64,000 bases of DNA from Parietichytrium sp. I65-24A (Eukaryota > Sar > Bigyra > Thraustochytrida > Thraustochytriidae), in contig BLSF01000054.1 in assembly GCA_012862575.1 (NCBI GenBank), forward strand, positions 242,762 to 306,761. The letters are read 5' to 3'. How positions within the stretch are numbered: position 1 is the stretch's first letter; every line of letters starts with the position of its first letter. Both the position numbers and the translations under genes were made by a program. Shown piece after piece: positions 42,701 to 53,031 of the stretch. The notes beneath the pieces were generated by a model, which was not told where the DNA came from, did no database searches, and saw only the letters and a program-made list of their open reading frames with translations.

Positions 42701-45700
42701 CAGGACCCAGATTGGTTCAGCATTGAAGAAATCAGGCGGCTTACAGACCTCGACAAGTTTGACTCCAATGACTTGCTGCAGCTCTTCGCCGACGCCGCAA
42801 AGGAAGATTCAGCAGCCGCCAAAAAGGCTCCGGGCAGCCGCTTAGTAAAGCGCCAGTCCACATCAAACATGGTAATCAGCCGCGACTCATTCGACGCCGT
42901 CTTCCAGGATCTGGTCAATGAAGAGAACTGTGCTACGGAGGACGACTTTGTGCGTCTGACCTTCATCATGGATCGCCTTTACGACATGTTTGATATCAAT
43001 GGTGACGGGAAGGTGGACTTTTCCGAACTCTCTGTTGGGCTAAGTGCGCTCTGTAAGGGATCCAAGCAGCAAAAGCTGGAAGATGCCTTCCATTTGTTTG
43101 ATCGCAACGGCGACGGGAAAATCGACCGCTCTGAGATGCAGAGCCTTTTGGAATCCTTGTACAAGGTCATGTTTTCCACGCAGCCAAACCTGAGACTCAA
43201 GCTCGGCAACATCACCCCAGAAGACCTAGCCAAGGCCACCGCGGATGAAGCCTTCTCCCTCGCGGACTTGGATCGCGACAACCAGCTGACTTTCGAGGAG
43301 TACCGCAAATTCTTTTCGCAACCTTCCGGACAAGCACTCCAAAACATCGTTGAGAGTGCCCCTCCGTTCGTCTCGATGGACGAAGTACGCCGCTTGACCA
43401 AGATTAGCAATTTCTCTGCCGAGGATATTCGAGATCAAATCGAGTCCTTCTCCAACCCGAACGGGGAGATTACTCGTGACTCGTTCATCATGGCGATGAA
43501 GGAGATCGCAATTGAAGGAAACAACGGGCGCACCATGTCTCTCAACGAAGAGGGCCACTTCACTCAGGTGGTCCAGCGTCTCTTTGACATCTTTTGCTCG
43601 GAGGGCAAGACGGTGTTGAACAAGGCGGATTTGGTGGCTGGACTTTCAATCCTCGCGAGTGGCGACAAAGACAGCAAGGCGCGAATTGCCTTCGATGCTG
43701 TCGACTACGACAATAATGGGTCCATCTCCATTCACGAGATGGAGCGTTACCTTCTCTCGGTCTTCAAGCTGATGTTCCGCTGCCAGCCTGAGACCGCAAA
43801 GCAGATGGGAGATGTCACTCCGGAGATGCTTGCGCAAGCCACGGCGGACTCAATCTTCATCGAAGCGGATTTGGATGGAAGTGGTGAGCTTTCATTTGAA
43901 GAATTTCGAAAGTTCTACAACTCCCAGACCTCCTCGCAAGGCCCCGCATTTCGCGAAATCGTTGAGACTGTCCCAAATTGGGTGTCTCTTCCTGAGATCC
44001 GCCGCTTGACTCGCTTGGAGCACTATTCCCCGACTGACGTTTTTGAAATTTTCGCCAAGCAATCTACGGACGGAGAACTGGACCGAAACTCTTTTGAGCG
44101 CGCGTTCAGGGAAGTTGCGATTGGTTCGAACCACCCGCTGAATTCCACCGAGCTTGACAGACTCCATCTGGTCATCAATCGTCTCTTTGAGGCTTTCGAC
44201 GCAGGGTCTGGCAAGATCGAGTACATAGATCTCGTGGCTGGACTCTCCGTGCTCTGTGGTGGCTTCCAACGCGCTGAAGCCGCTTTTCAGCTCTACGACT
44301 TCAACAATGATGGATTCATCGACCGCGACGAAATGCAGTCCATGCTTGAGTCGGTCTTCAGGGTCATCTTTGAGCTGCAGCCAGGCACCCAGGAGCGCTT
44401 GAATGCGGAACCGCAGCAAGTCGCTGCAGCAACCTGTAGTGCCATCTTTGCGGAGGCCGACCTAAACGGCGACCAGCTTCTCTCCTTTTCCGAGTTCACC
44501 AAGTGGATGGGTTCGAACCAGGGTGGCCTTCCGGGAATGTCTCAGCCGCAGCAGCGTGCGAACAATGCTCCAGCGAGGGCCACCTCGTCAGAAGACCTCA
44601 TGTCAGTTGATGAGATCAAGAGAATTACCGGGTTGGAAAACTGGAATCAGTCTGACGTCTTTGAAGAGTTTGCCATTGCTGTAGATGACCAGGGCACTCT
44701 GGACGAAGTGCGCTTCCGCCGTGTCTTCTCCAAACTCATCGATGAGTCTCGTCTGAGTCCAGCGGACAGGCAGCGAGTTCCAATGGTCCTCTCTCGCCTC
44801 TTTGATATTATGGATTCAGACGGAAATAGGCGTATCGACTTTAGCGAACTCGGCGCGTGCCTAAGTATCTTGTGCAAGAACAATCGCGACGAAAAGGCAA
44901 GTGTCGCGTTCACAATGTTTGATGAAAATGGGGACGGCTTTGTCGATCGCAGTGAGATCGAGAGATACTTGGCCTCAGTCTTTCGTATGATGTACGAAAC
45001 TACACCTGGCGTTGCTGAGAGCGCGGACGGCCTGTCACCCGAGGAGCTTGCGGAAATTACAGCGGATGATATTCTCGTCCGCCACGCTGCTGGTCAGGAG
45101 CGCCTTAGTTTTGGACAGTTCAAGGCTTGGTACGATGAGTCTGATATACCGAGCGTCCGCTCGCCACCACGCGCTGCCTTTTCGGCAAGCCAAGAATATA
45201 AAGAGACTGCCGCCTCTCTGCCTCCTGCCCCGGGCATCATCAAAGCAGTACCCGTCGATGCAGAGACATCCCCCGACTGGCTCTCCATCGAGGAGGTGCG
45301 ACGATTGACGGGGCTGGATAAACATGAGCTCGATGTCGTGTTTGAGGAGGTCGCTTCGTTTTCGGACGACGGCGTGCTCGACAGGCAGGCGTTCAACACT
45401 GTGTTCTCAAGGCTGATCGGTAACAGAAGACTGAGTCCTGAGGACCAGCGCAAGCTTCAAGTTATTCAAGCCCGCTTGTTTGACATCTTCGACACCGACG
45501 GGAATGGTGTGGTAGACTTCGCGGAGCTCGCAAGCGGCCTAACTGTCCTTGCAGGCCAGAGCTCATCCAACAGCCTTGATTCCAAAGTGGACGCTCTGTT
45601 CACCCTGTACGATTTGAATGGTGATGGCTACATCACGTTCAAGGAGCTTGTGGGAAGCTTGTGTTCCATTTTCAAGGTCATGGTGGAGTGCGAGCCGGAT

Positions 45701-47260
45701 GCAGCTCGTAGGATCTCATCTGCTGGGTCTCCTGAAGATCTTGCTCATGCGACCGCGTTGAGCATCTTTGCCGAGGCCGATCTGAACGATGACAACAGAC
45801 TTTCCAAAGAAGAGTTTAAGCGATACATGGCGGCTTCGTCTAGCATGCCAAAGTCGCTGATGACGATCTCTAAACGCGCCGTACATAGCGAAGTTATCAC
45901 TCTGGATGTGGCGAAGCGCATAACTGGTCTTGGAGAGCTCAGCGCTGACACTCTATTCCAGGAGCTAGCAATTGTCACTGATTCGGAGGGTATGATCTCT
46001 CGCCACGAATTTTACATGCTTATGCATCGCATTTCCAGTCTCGCTCCAGAGCCGCTCGACTCGGCTGAAGAGCAGTCTATGCTGAACCTAACATTGGAGA
46101 GGCTTTTTAACGTGTTTTCGTCGGGCGATAAAGCAGATTTCATTGAAATCGCATCGGGGCTGTCGATCCTCACCCAGAACGGAGGGAGAGTGGCTGATGA
46201 AACCAGTGGAAATGCCAGCATGGCTGCATTTCAGCTGTACGACTTGAACGGTGATGGGTACATCTCCATGGACGAGATGCGCACCTTTCTGACAAGTCTC
46301 TTTCGCCTCTTGTTTGAGTTCATGCCTGGAACTGCAGAGAGAGCGGGGACGTCCGCCGAGGCTCTCGCAGCCGCAACTACCGAGCAATGCTTTGAGGACG
46401 CCGATCTGAACAAAGATGGCCGCTTGAGCGGTGAGGAGTTTTCGTTGTGGTTTTCGGAAGGCGGCATCCTTCCTGGGGTAGGGGCTGGCGACGCCAGGAA
46501 TGGGGCAGCTGAGTCTCATTTCAGAAAGACTGGGTTGGACAAAGTAGGTGAAGCTTCTGGCCCGATGTCTGGGCTGTCGGAGATCAAGAGACTGACCAAA
46601 CTTGGCAGCTTCGACGTTGATGAGGTGATGGAGTCAATTCAGTCTATTGCCGGCGATAAGCCGTTGGATTTTGCAACTTTTGTGAGCGTCTTCGAGGACC
46701 TCATCGAAGCTGGGGGCGGCCACGAGAGCTATCAGGACCAGGTTGCAGCAAGCTCCGTTGTGCGAGCCCTCTTCCACCTCTTTGACCAAGATGGAAACGG
46801 CTATGTAGACCCTCGGGAGCTTGCTGCTGGCCTCTCAGTACTGACAACAGGTAAGTGTGCTTTATCACCTCTCATCGCCTCGGACTTTTTTGAAAGGCTC
46901 ACAGCTCTCTTGCGTTTCAGGGTCCCGCGAAAGCAAAGTTCGTACTGCATTCCAGCTCTATGACTACGATGGGGATGGATACATTTGTAAGTTTTTTGGA
47001 TCTTGCCCGACAGGAAGAGTCGAGACGACAACACTGACCACTTTCATTCTATTGAAGCTTTGGATGAGATGGTGCGGTACCTCACAAGTGTTTTCAAGGT
47101 GCTCTATGCCGCCCAGCCAGAAACAGCCAACACATTTGGGGTCTCTGCTGAAGTGCTCGGGACAGTCACTGCCGAGCAGTGCTTCTTAGAGGCTGACACC
47201 GACAACGACGGAAGACTCAGCTTTGAGGAGTTCCAGGCTTGGTACGAGAAATCCCAGTAG
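39742..47260 (+). CDS. Giant EF-hand protein, eleven calcineurin-B/NCS-like modules
   Basis: Exons 39742-40433, 40510-46850, 46921-46986 and 47058-47260 give 2,433 residues. Residues 1-77 look like a ubiquitin- or PB1-like fold (inferred), followed by an Asp/Glu run (79-107). The rest is eleven modules of ~200-225 residues starting near 130, 351, 557, 763, 965, 1184, 1387, 1596, 1820, 2026 and 2249. Each has a lead helix (EIRRLTGLD-like), a cryptic EF-hand without a full loop (GxLDRxSF), then three EF loops such as FDTDGNGVVDFAE, YDLNGDGYITFKE and ADLNDDNRLSKEE. This is the four-hand layout of calcineurin B, CBL and NCS proteins. Of 33 loop positions I judge about 28 able to bind Ca2+. No enzyme domain, signal peptide or membrane segment is seen. 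Likely a cytosolic calcium-binding scaffold or buffer. Confidence 0.9.
39979..40050 (+). repeat. GAT/GAC triplet array coding for poly-Asp
   Basis: A run of mostly GAT and GAC codons encodes the acidic linker between the N-terminal domain and the first EF module. Such arrays are length-variable. Confidence 0.88.
40434..40509 (+). other. Intron 1, 76 bp (EF-hand gene)
   Basis: GTAAGTT donor, GCTGACT branch-like site, TTTTTTGCTCCACAG acceptor. Joins AG to T and restores AAFSLYDYNNDGYI, just before the second loop of module 1. Confidence 0.95.
46851..46920 (+). other. Intron 2, 70 bp (EF-hand gene)
   Basis: GTAAGTG donor and GCGTTTCAG acceptor. Restores TTGGSRESKVRTAFQLYDYD in module 11. Confidence 0.93.
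46987..47057 (+). other. Intron 3, 71 bp (EF-hand gene)
   Basis: GTAAGTT donor, ACTGACC branch-like site, CTATTGAAG acceptor. Leaves a 66-bp exon and restores DGDGYISLDEMVRYL. Confidence 0.93.
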
Positions 47261-47401
47261 GAGCAGAGGGGGGGGGGGATTTTAAAAATGCAAGAAGGTA
47301 TTTCATTTAAAGAGAAAATACAAAACACGAATTTCTACGTTCACGTTGTCACACTGAATAGAGAGGGAGAACCAGCCAACCTACTAATTTCACAGTAAAA
47401 G

Positions 47402-49739
47402 TCAATGGAAAGTGATGACCTGGACAGACCAGGCCAACAGAACAACAAGTGCAAATCCGCGCAAGGTCCACTTCGAAAACAGGAAATGGGGTTTCTCTAG
47501 GGGCCGTGCGCGCAGGGGGTGAGCGGAGTTTTCCATGAGCTGCTCATCCATTGAAGGGCTTACGGAAGACTGTGCCGCGGTAATCGAAGGAGGGTCGTCT
47601 GCTAACGACAGCTCAGTGAGATCAATATCAGTGGTGTGAAGTGCATAGTCTGGCTGCTGTTGCCAAGTCGGAGGACTGTCCATAAAATCATCAGAAACCG
47701 ATCTGCTGTGTCGCAATCGTACAGGTGAGGAAGATTCCGTGGTGGGGTGGCGGCGAAGCTCGATCTCTACGCGCCGGTTCTGGCCGGTATCGGAGTCATC
47801 CGTGGCAACCTCCTTCATTCCCCTGTGATAATACTCACCCATGAGTTCATCAAAGAGGGACCACCTATGCATCAGGGATCGCAGGTTTGGGTGTGCTTGG
47901 TCGTCCGTATCATCTCCGGCTCCCAGGGCAGCATAGCTTCTCGAGAAGAAGAACGAGAGTGCGAACAGGACAGCACTCCAGACCCAGAAAGAAATCGCTG
48001 CAAAGTGGAGAAAGTTGACGGACGTGAACCAGCCAAAGTACGCCCCGCGCTTGGACTGGATTGAATCGTTGGCTTCCTCGGCATCCGCGTCCTGCTCCAC
48101 AAGAATGGCGTCTTCCAACAGCTCTAAGACGAAGCGCAGGAGGCCGGAACCCAGGCCGAGGGTCAGCGTCCAATTCGCAGCCTTGCGCTTCGGTTTCGTG
48201 GATAGCATTCCCCAAATGTAGAGGCACAAGATTGGGGGAGCGAGATACGAGGGAGGTTTTTGGATGATGAGGAACAGGCTGCTTCCCAACAGGTGCATAA
48301 CAGGTAGCCAAAGCAAGCTCAGGCAGGCCATGACGACGACTGTAATCCGACCGACGTTTACCAGTTTGCGCTCAGAGGTCTCCGGGTAGAGGTCCTTCCA
48401 AATGTTTAGAGAGAAAAGTGTCGCACACGAGTTGAACGTGCTGGCCAGGGCAGACATGAGCGAAGAGAGCATGCTGGCAACAATCACGCCTCGCGCGTTG
48501 ATTGGCACGACATTGAGCACGAGCCAAGGGTATGCCTGATCGTAGCTAAACGCGACAAGATCCAGAGTCAGCGACACAATGAGAGCGAACCAACAACCAC
48601 TTCCTTTTCCCCAACACATGGCGCAGAGCACAAGCACAAGCAGCACTCGGCGGCCGTAATATCCAAAGCAAAGAAAATACTTACTCAAAGGTCTTAAGCT
48701 CCTCCTCGCTGAGCCTTGAGTTGACAATTACTCGCGCGCATAGCCCCGGCACGATCATCATGAAGAACGGTAGAAACTTGAGGCACGCCGCCACGATGCA
48801 GCCCAGCTGGCCGTGCGCCACATTCTTGGCCGCCAGCACGCGCTGCACGATGACCTGATCCACGCACCAATACCACGGCGCGATGACGTAGAACCCGAAC
48901 AGGAACCCTGTCCACGGGTACACCGGGTCGCTGCCATCCCTGAAGAAATGCATGTAGTCCTCCCCCACCCGCAGCTCCTCCGCCGTGTCATTTCCCGCGA
49001 GCCCTTCCAGCCCGCGCATGAGCCCTCCCCAGCCGTCCACTTCCGCCAGCGAGAACGAGATCACCATAATCCCGCCCACCAACAGCACCATAGTCTGCAG
49101 CGCCTCCGTGTAGATCACGGCCTCCAGCCCACCCAGCACCGTGTACACAGTAGTAAAGCACACGAGGATTACCACGGCGACCCACTTGTTCACGTGCACC
49201 AGCTGCACGAGGATGAGCTGCCCAGCGAAGAGCGTGGCGCTGACCCTGGTGAAGATGTACACCAGCAGGGACACCCAGACGATGAGGGTCCTGCAGTACT
49301 TGCTGTAGCGCTTCTCCAGGTAGTCCGGCGTGGTCTGCACGCCCGCGGTTAGGTAGATCGGTAAGAACAAGAACCCGGCCGCCAGAACCACGGGGATCGC
49401 GCCCACTTCGTACCACCCCACCGCGGTTCCGCTCTTCGCAGCGCTGCCCGCCAGCCCGATGAAGTGCTCGGAACCGATGTTGGACGCGAACAGCGACGCC
49501 GCCGCCGCCCACCAGCTCACGCTGCGTTCCGCAAGGAAGTAGCGCTCCGTTGCCGGAACGTTTCCCCCGCCGTTCGCGGAACGTTCCTCCACGGAGTCCC
49601 CGGAGTCCCCGGAGGTCCCGGAGGAGGTGGCATACGTCGCGGCCTGATGATGGTGGCGGCTCACCCACGCGGACACGCAGCAGAGGAGCACAAAGTACGC
49701 GCAGAGTACGCCCACGTCCACTGGGCCGAGCGCGGACAT
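47402..49739 (-). CDS. Sodium/solute symporter, SLC5/SGLT type (two exons)
   Basis: Exons 48685-49739 and 47402-48545 (minus strand) give 732 residues. The first half has the SSS-family core: NIGSEHFIGLAGSAAKSG (the SGLT TM1 signature with G-to-E in SGHF), FVPIY-like LFLPIYLTAGVQTTPDYLE, LLVYIFTRVSATLFAG and AVIYTEALQTMVLLVGG. The second exon continues with YDQAYPWLVLNVV and SSLMSALASTFNSCATLFSL, which carries the conserved Na2-site serines. Later there is a long cytosolic loop and a final hydrophobic helix near the C-terminus, as in SGLT proteins. Likely substrate is a sugar, inositol or similar solute; not decidable here. The gene ends 141 bp from the EF-hand gene, tail to tail. Confidence 0.92.
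48546..48684 (-). other. Intron, 139 bp (SLC5 gene)
   Basis: On the minus strand: GTAAGTA donor, GCTGACT branch-like site, GTCGCGTTTAG acceptor. Joins GA to C and gives TFDYDQAYP, matching the SLC5 family. Confidence 0.94.
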
Positions 49740-50787
49740 GCTGCGCGGACACTGTGGGGGGGAGGGGGAAAGGGTCCTCGCTGCGCCTCTCTCCGGAACT
49801 GACCTGTCCGCACTGTCTCTCACTTTGGAAAGCTTCCCGGCCGTACCTCCCCGAAAGAAAAGTGTCTCCGTAGGGAACGAGGTGCGAGTCCCGGAAAGCT
49901 CGAGACTTTTTCCACACGTTTTTGCCTTCGAACTGGCGCCAAAACTCGTGGAGCCGTCCCGTGGGAGCCGGCTAGGGACCTCTATCCAACATTAGGCCAT
50001 TCAGGCTTTTCCTCCTCCCGCTTGGCGGACATTTTTACGCGGTCTTTGCTGACAATCGGTCACCGGAAGGTGGGTCAAAGGAGTCTTACTCGACTCCCAC
50101 TGTGGTCCCACCGGTGCTCACCCTCCACCTAAGATCTACTACCGCGCCAACAGTTTCGCTAATCGAAAACCTAGTCCACCTTCCGTGGGGGTGCGTCGGT
50201 GCGGATGGCGCGGTACGAGTACCTTAGCGAAAAAGGTGGAAGATCGAGGACGGGGAGAGGTGTCCGCGCACGTAACGGTGGCACCCTGCGTTACCTGGCG
50301 GCGAAGAGAGGGCTTTGATGAGCCTGCTGAGCCTGCTGAGCCGCGGAAGCAGGTGTCTTGGGTAGTGAGAGCGATCCAAGTATATTTTATATTTTATATA
50401 TTTTCACACACGAGCGAGCGTGCGAGTACACAGAAAGAGCGACGATTTACCTGCTGCCTGTGGGGCTGTGGGGCTGTGGGCTGGACGTTGGTGTGGGTGA
50501 AAGAAAGTTCTATTCTTGAGGGGAAAGCTGGCGGTGAAACGCGACGAGGACGCTGAACGCTGAATTTAAAAATTAAGGTTTTGGTCGCACGCAAAGTGTT
50601 AAAGTGTTGGTTGCTATAGTCGAAGAGAGAGAGAAAGAGGTGCTCCGGTGCTGTTTTGCGGCGGACGATCGAGTGAGTGAAGGAGTTAGTGAAGTTTGTT
50701 GGCACAACTTCATCTGTGTCAGCGTTTGGGAGATTGTGATTCTAGTACTTTTTCCAGCGGTCTGCGTCTGCTCGATTGAGTTGAAGC
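49740..50787. other. Divergent intergenic region, 1 kb
   Basis: Promoters of the SLC5 gene and the small lipidated protein. An open frame at 50185-50556 has no supporting features. No gene accepted. Confidence 0.45.
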
Positions 50788-51084
50788 ATGGGGTGCGTAA
50801 CAAGCACGCCAGGGGATGTCACCCGCCACTTGCTGCCGTCGGACGACGGAGAGGTCGTAAAGTACTACGGGAGCGATCCCGCGAAAGTGCAAATGCTGCC
50901 GAAGACGTGGGATACATCGGGGAAGCGAGAAGCGAGGCAGCAGGTCTCAAGGTTTCCGTCAACGCCGGGCTACACTGGCCCGCGAATGAATAGTTCGCCA
51001 GAAAGAGGGCTGCGGTCTCAAGGGGAAAGTGGGAGCTCCAGGGCAGGCGCTAGCGACTCTTCGAGGGACGTGACAGTCTCTTGA
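50788..51084 (+). CDS. Small protein with myristoyl/palmitoyl N-terminus
   Basis: A 98-residue protein starting MGCVTSTP. Gly2 with Ser6 fits N-myristoylation and Cys3 fits palmitoylation, the dual-lipid signal of many membrane-anchored small proteins. The rest is hydrophilic, with KYYGSDPAKV and a Ser/Arg/Gly-rich tail, probably disordered. No domain recognised. The ATG choice rests on the lipidation motif. It could be a membrane adaptor; this is inference only. Confidence 0.55.
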   Translation: MGCVTSTPGDVTRHLLPSDDGEVVKYYGSDPAKVQMLPKTWDTSGKREARQQVSRFPSTPGYTGPRMNSSPERGLRSQGESGSSRAGASDSSRDVTVS

Positions 51085-51700
51085 TGCTTGAGGCTTGATG
51101 CTTGTGCGCGGCTGCTCTGCCGTTTTTGTTCATCCCTTTTTTTTATATTTCACTTGGACATGCGTGTACTGAGACCGTACATATTCCCTTGTCACCCTGT
51201 GTTGGGCTGCGCTGTACGCGCTGCCGCTTGCTTTACTACCCTGACACCTTTCCACCCTTCTCAAAAACCCTGTACCCTGCTAATTTACCCGTAACAAACG
51301 CACCTGAACTGTAATTGCCGCCTCGCGCGGAGTCGTATCCGTCTTTCTTTTTCAACTAATTTTCGGAATGATACAATATTTTTCATGAACAATTACGTTT
51401 TGAGTTTTCTCCTGAATGAAGAAGCCCTTTTTGCATGAAAACGAGAAATAAAAGTGTGACACAATTTGTATGTAAGACTCTAGACTAGCTAGCTAGTAAA
51501 CAGAAACACTCTTGCGGTACTGAGCAAGCGAGAATCGCCTTTGGCTTCCAGCATGCCTCTCTTATTCGTAAGGGGATTGCAAACGACACATCGGCTCAGA
51601 ACAAGAGCTAGCATAACTCACTGCGCTGCCCCCTCGCAGGCAGCGGTTGACACTGTTCACCTTGCGCTCCCTGCAAAGGCAACGCGAGCTGTCTATCACA
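51085..51700. other. 3' region between the small protein and WW protein
   Basis: T-rich and A-rich runs, a CTAGCTAGCTAG repeat near 51483. No gene seen. Confidence 0.5.
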
Positions 51701-52348
51701 TTACCGCCTCTTCTTCTTTTTGAGCTCGAAACCCACAAATGAAGGTTGCCCGCTACTTGTTTCAATAGGTTTACTTGGAGAAGACGATCTCGCCACACTA
51801 GGCTGCCCCACAGCGGCCGGGGCAACGACCTGACGTTGCGCGTTCTCCTCAAAAGAATCATCAATCGACGGCGGCGACCACTGCGTATGGCCGTCTTTTA
51901 TTCTCCAAAAGAACAACCGCCCAGTCGCCGGATCCTGTACCGTCTTCCATCCCATGGGCAGCGTTGCCCCAGAGACAAGCTCAGACGCATCTTTGCCCAT
52001 TTTTTCGTCCGGCCGCATCATCGTCGTGCAACCCGAAAACACATGTCGAAACACTGGCTTGCCATCATCGAGCTCAACTACTTGCCAGCCAGAAGGTAAT
52101 CGCAAAAGAGTTCCCGCATCTTCCCGCGCAATGGACTGTTGAGGCTGGGGTTGATTCTTGGCGTCCTGGGCCCCGCTCTTCTGTGCAAGTTCGCGCTCGC
52201 GGCGTTGGCGAATCAACTCCAGAGTGTTGTCGCCATCTTCACCGTCATCTTCGCCCAGATCAGCTTTCCTGCGCTCCGAGAGATATTTCTCTGCCTCTTT
52301 GCGTTGCTGCTCGGCCTTACGTTGCTCCTCCTCCCAGCGCCGCTTCAT
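51701..52348 (-). CDS. WW-domain protein, possibly splicing-related
   Basis: A 215-residue protein. Residues 1-55 form a charged helix (RRWEEEQRKAEQQRKEAEKY). A degenerate WW fold lies at 84-115 (LPSGWQVVELDDGKPVF, second Trp replaced by Met). A good WW domain is at 130-160 (LPMGWKTVQDPATGRLFFW, W134 and W157, then SPP). The tail ends with a basic KKKKRR signal, which suggests the nucleus. WW domains bind Pro-rich ligands; nuclear examples such as PQBP1 and FBP21 act in splicing, and the layout is similar though not diagnostic. The frame runs 26 codons upstream without ATG, so 52348 is used. Confidence 0.75.
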   Translation of the reverse strand: MKRRWEEEQRKAEQQRKEAEKYLSERRKADLGEDDGEDGDNTLELIRQRRERELAQKSGAQDAKNQPQPQQSIAREDAGTLLRLPSGWQVVELDDGKPVFRHVFSGCTTMMRPDEKMGKDASELVSGATLPMGWKTVQDPATGRLFFWRIKDGHTQWSPPSIDDSFEENAQRQVVAPAAVGQPSVARSSSPSKPIETSSGQPSFVGFELKKKKRR

Positions 52349-53031
52349 TCTTCTGCAATGAACGTTTCCCTGCGTTCCAAATGTAAGATGTGCACTTTCG
52401 TAGTTTCGTGTTGCAAGGCAGCCCAACCTGCGGGCCTGGCTAACAAATGATCTATCGACGTCTGCCCTGAAACTTAAACTTCACCTTGCCAAGCAAGCTT
52501 TTTATTTGCCAAGTTTTTGGTACCTCGCGCGTTACTGGCTGCTTCGCTGGCGAGCTGGCTAGCTAGCTAGCTAGAGAGCGCCAGATAATGCCAGCTATAG
52601 CGAGATGTCTTTCGCGCATTGAAGCGTACGTTAACGGAAACGCATATGTGTCCCCGCGTACCCACCCACCTTTCTTCCAACATCTTCCAACACTCAAAGA
52701 TTACTCAAAGAGTCAATGAGTGGCATCCTTACCCCCAACCCTTAGCCAAATTTTACAAGAGAACAAAAGAGCCTTCATGATCAGCTCCCTGTTCACCAAT
52801 TCTTCCCAAGCTTCAACAAATGCAGAAAAAGGATGGAAGTGGCTGCAGGCGAAGCGGACAACATTAGTAGGTTCTTACAGTCACGGCTAACTAGTCAGAT
52901 GAGGGTTCCGAACATGCTAAGTCCCCTGCCCCCCGCAAGTCCCGCAGCAAGCAAGTCTTGACTTTCAATAGTCCCAGTGCCGGCGCAGTACCTGTGCGCA
53001 CAGCAGGAGGGTGGCTGGGATAGTGGAGAGC
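52349..53031. other. Divergent intergenic region (WW protein / ferredoxin)
   Basis: Contains a GCTAGCTAGCTAG repeat near 52555-52573. No gene supported. Holds both promoters. Confidence 0.5.

Noticed and set aside
48681-48683. Stop between two halves of the SLC5 transporter, suggesting two genes
   Set aside because: A 139-bp intron joins them in frame at TFDYDQAYP, as in the family.
50185-50556. Plus-strand 123-codon frame
   Set aside because: Low-complexity ends, no motif, lies in a divergent promoter region.
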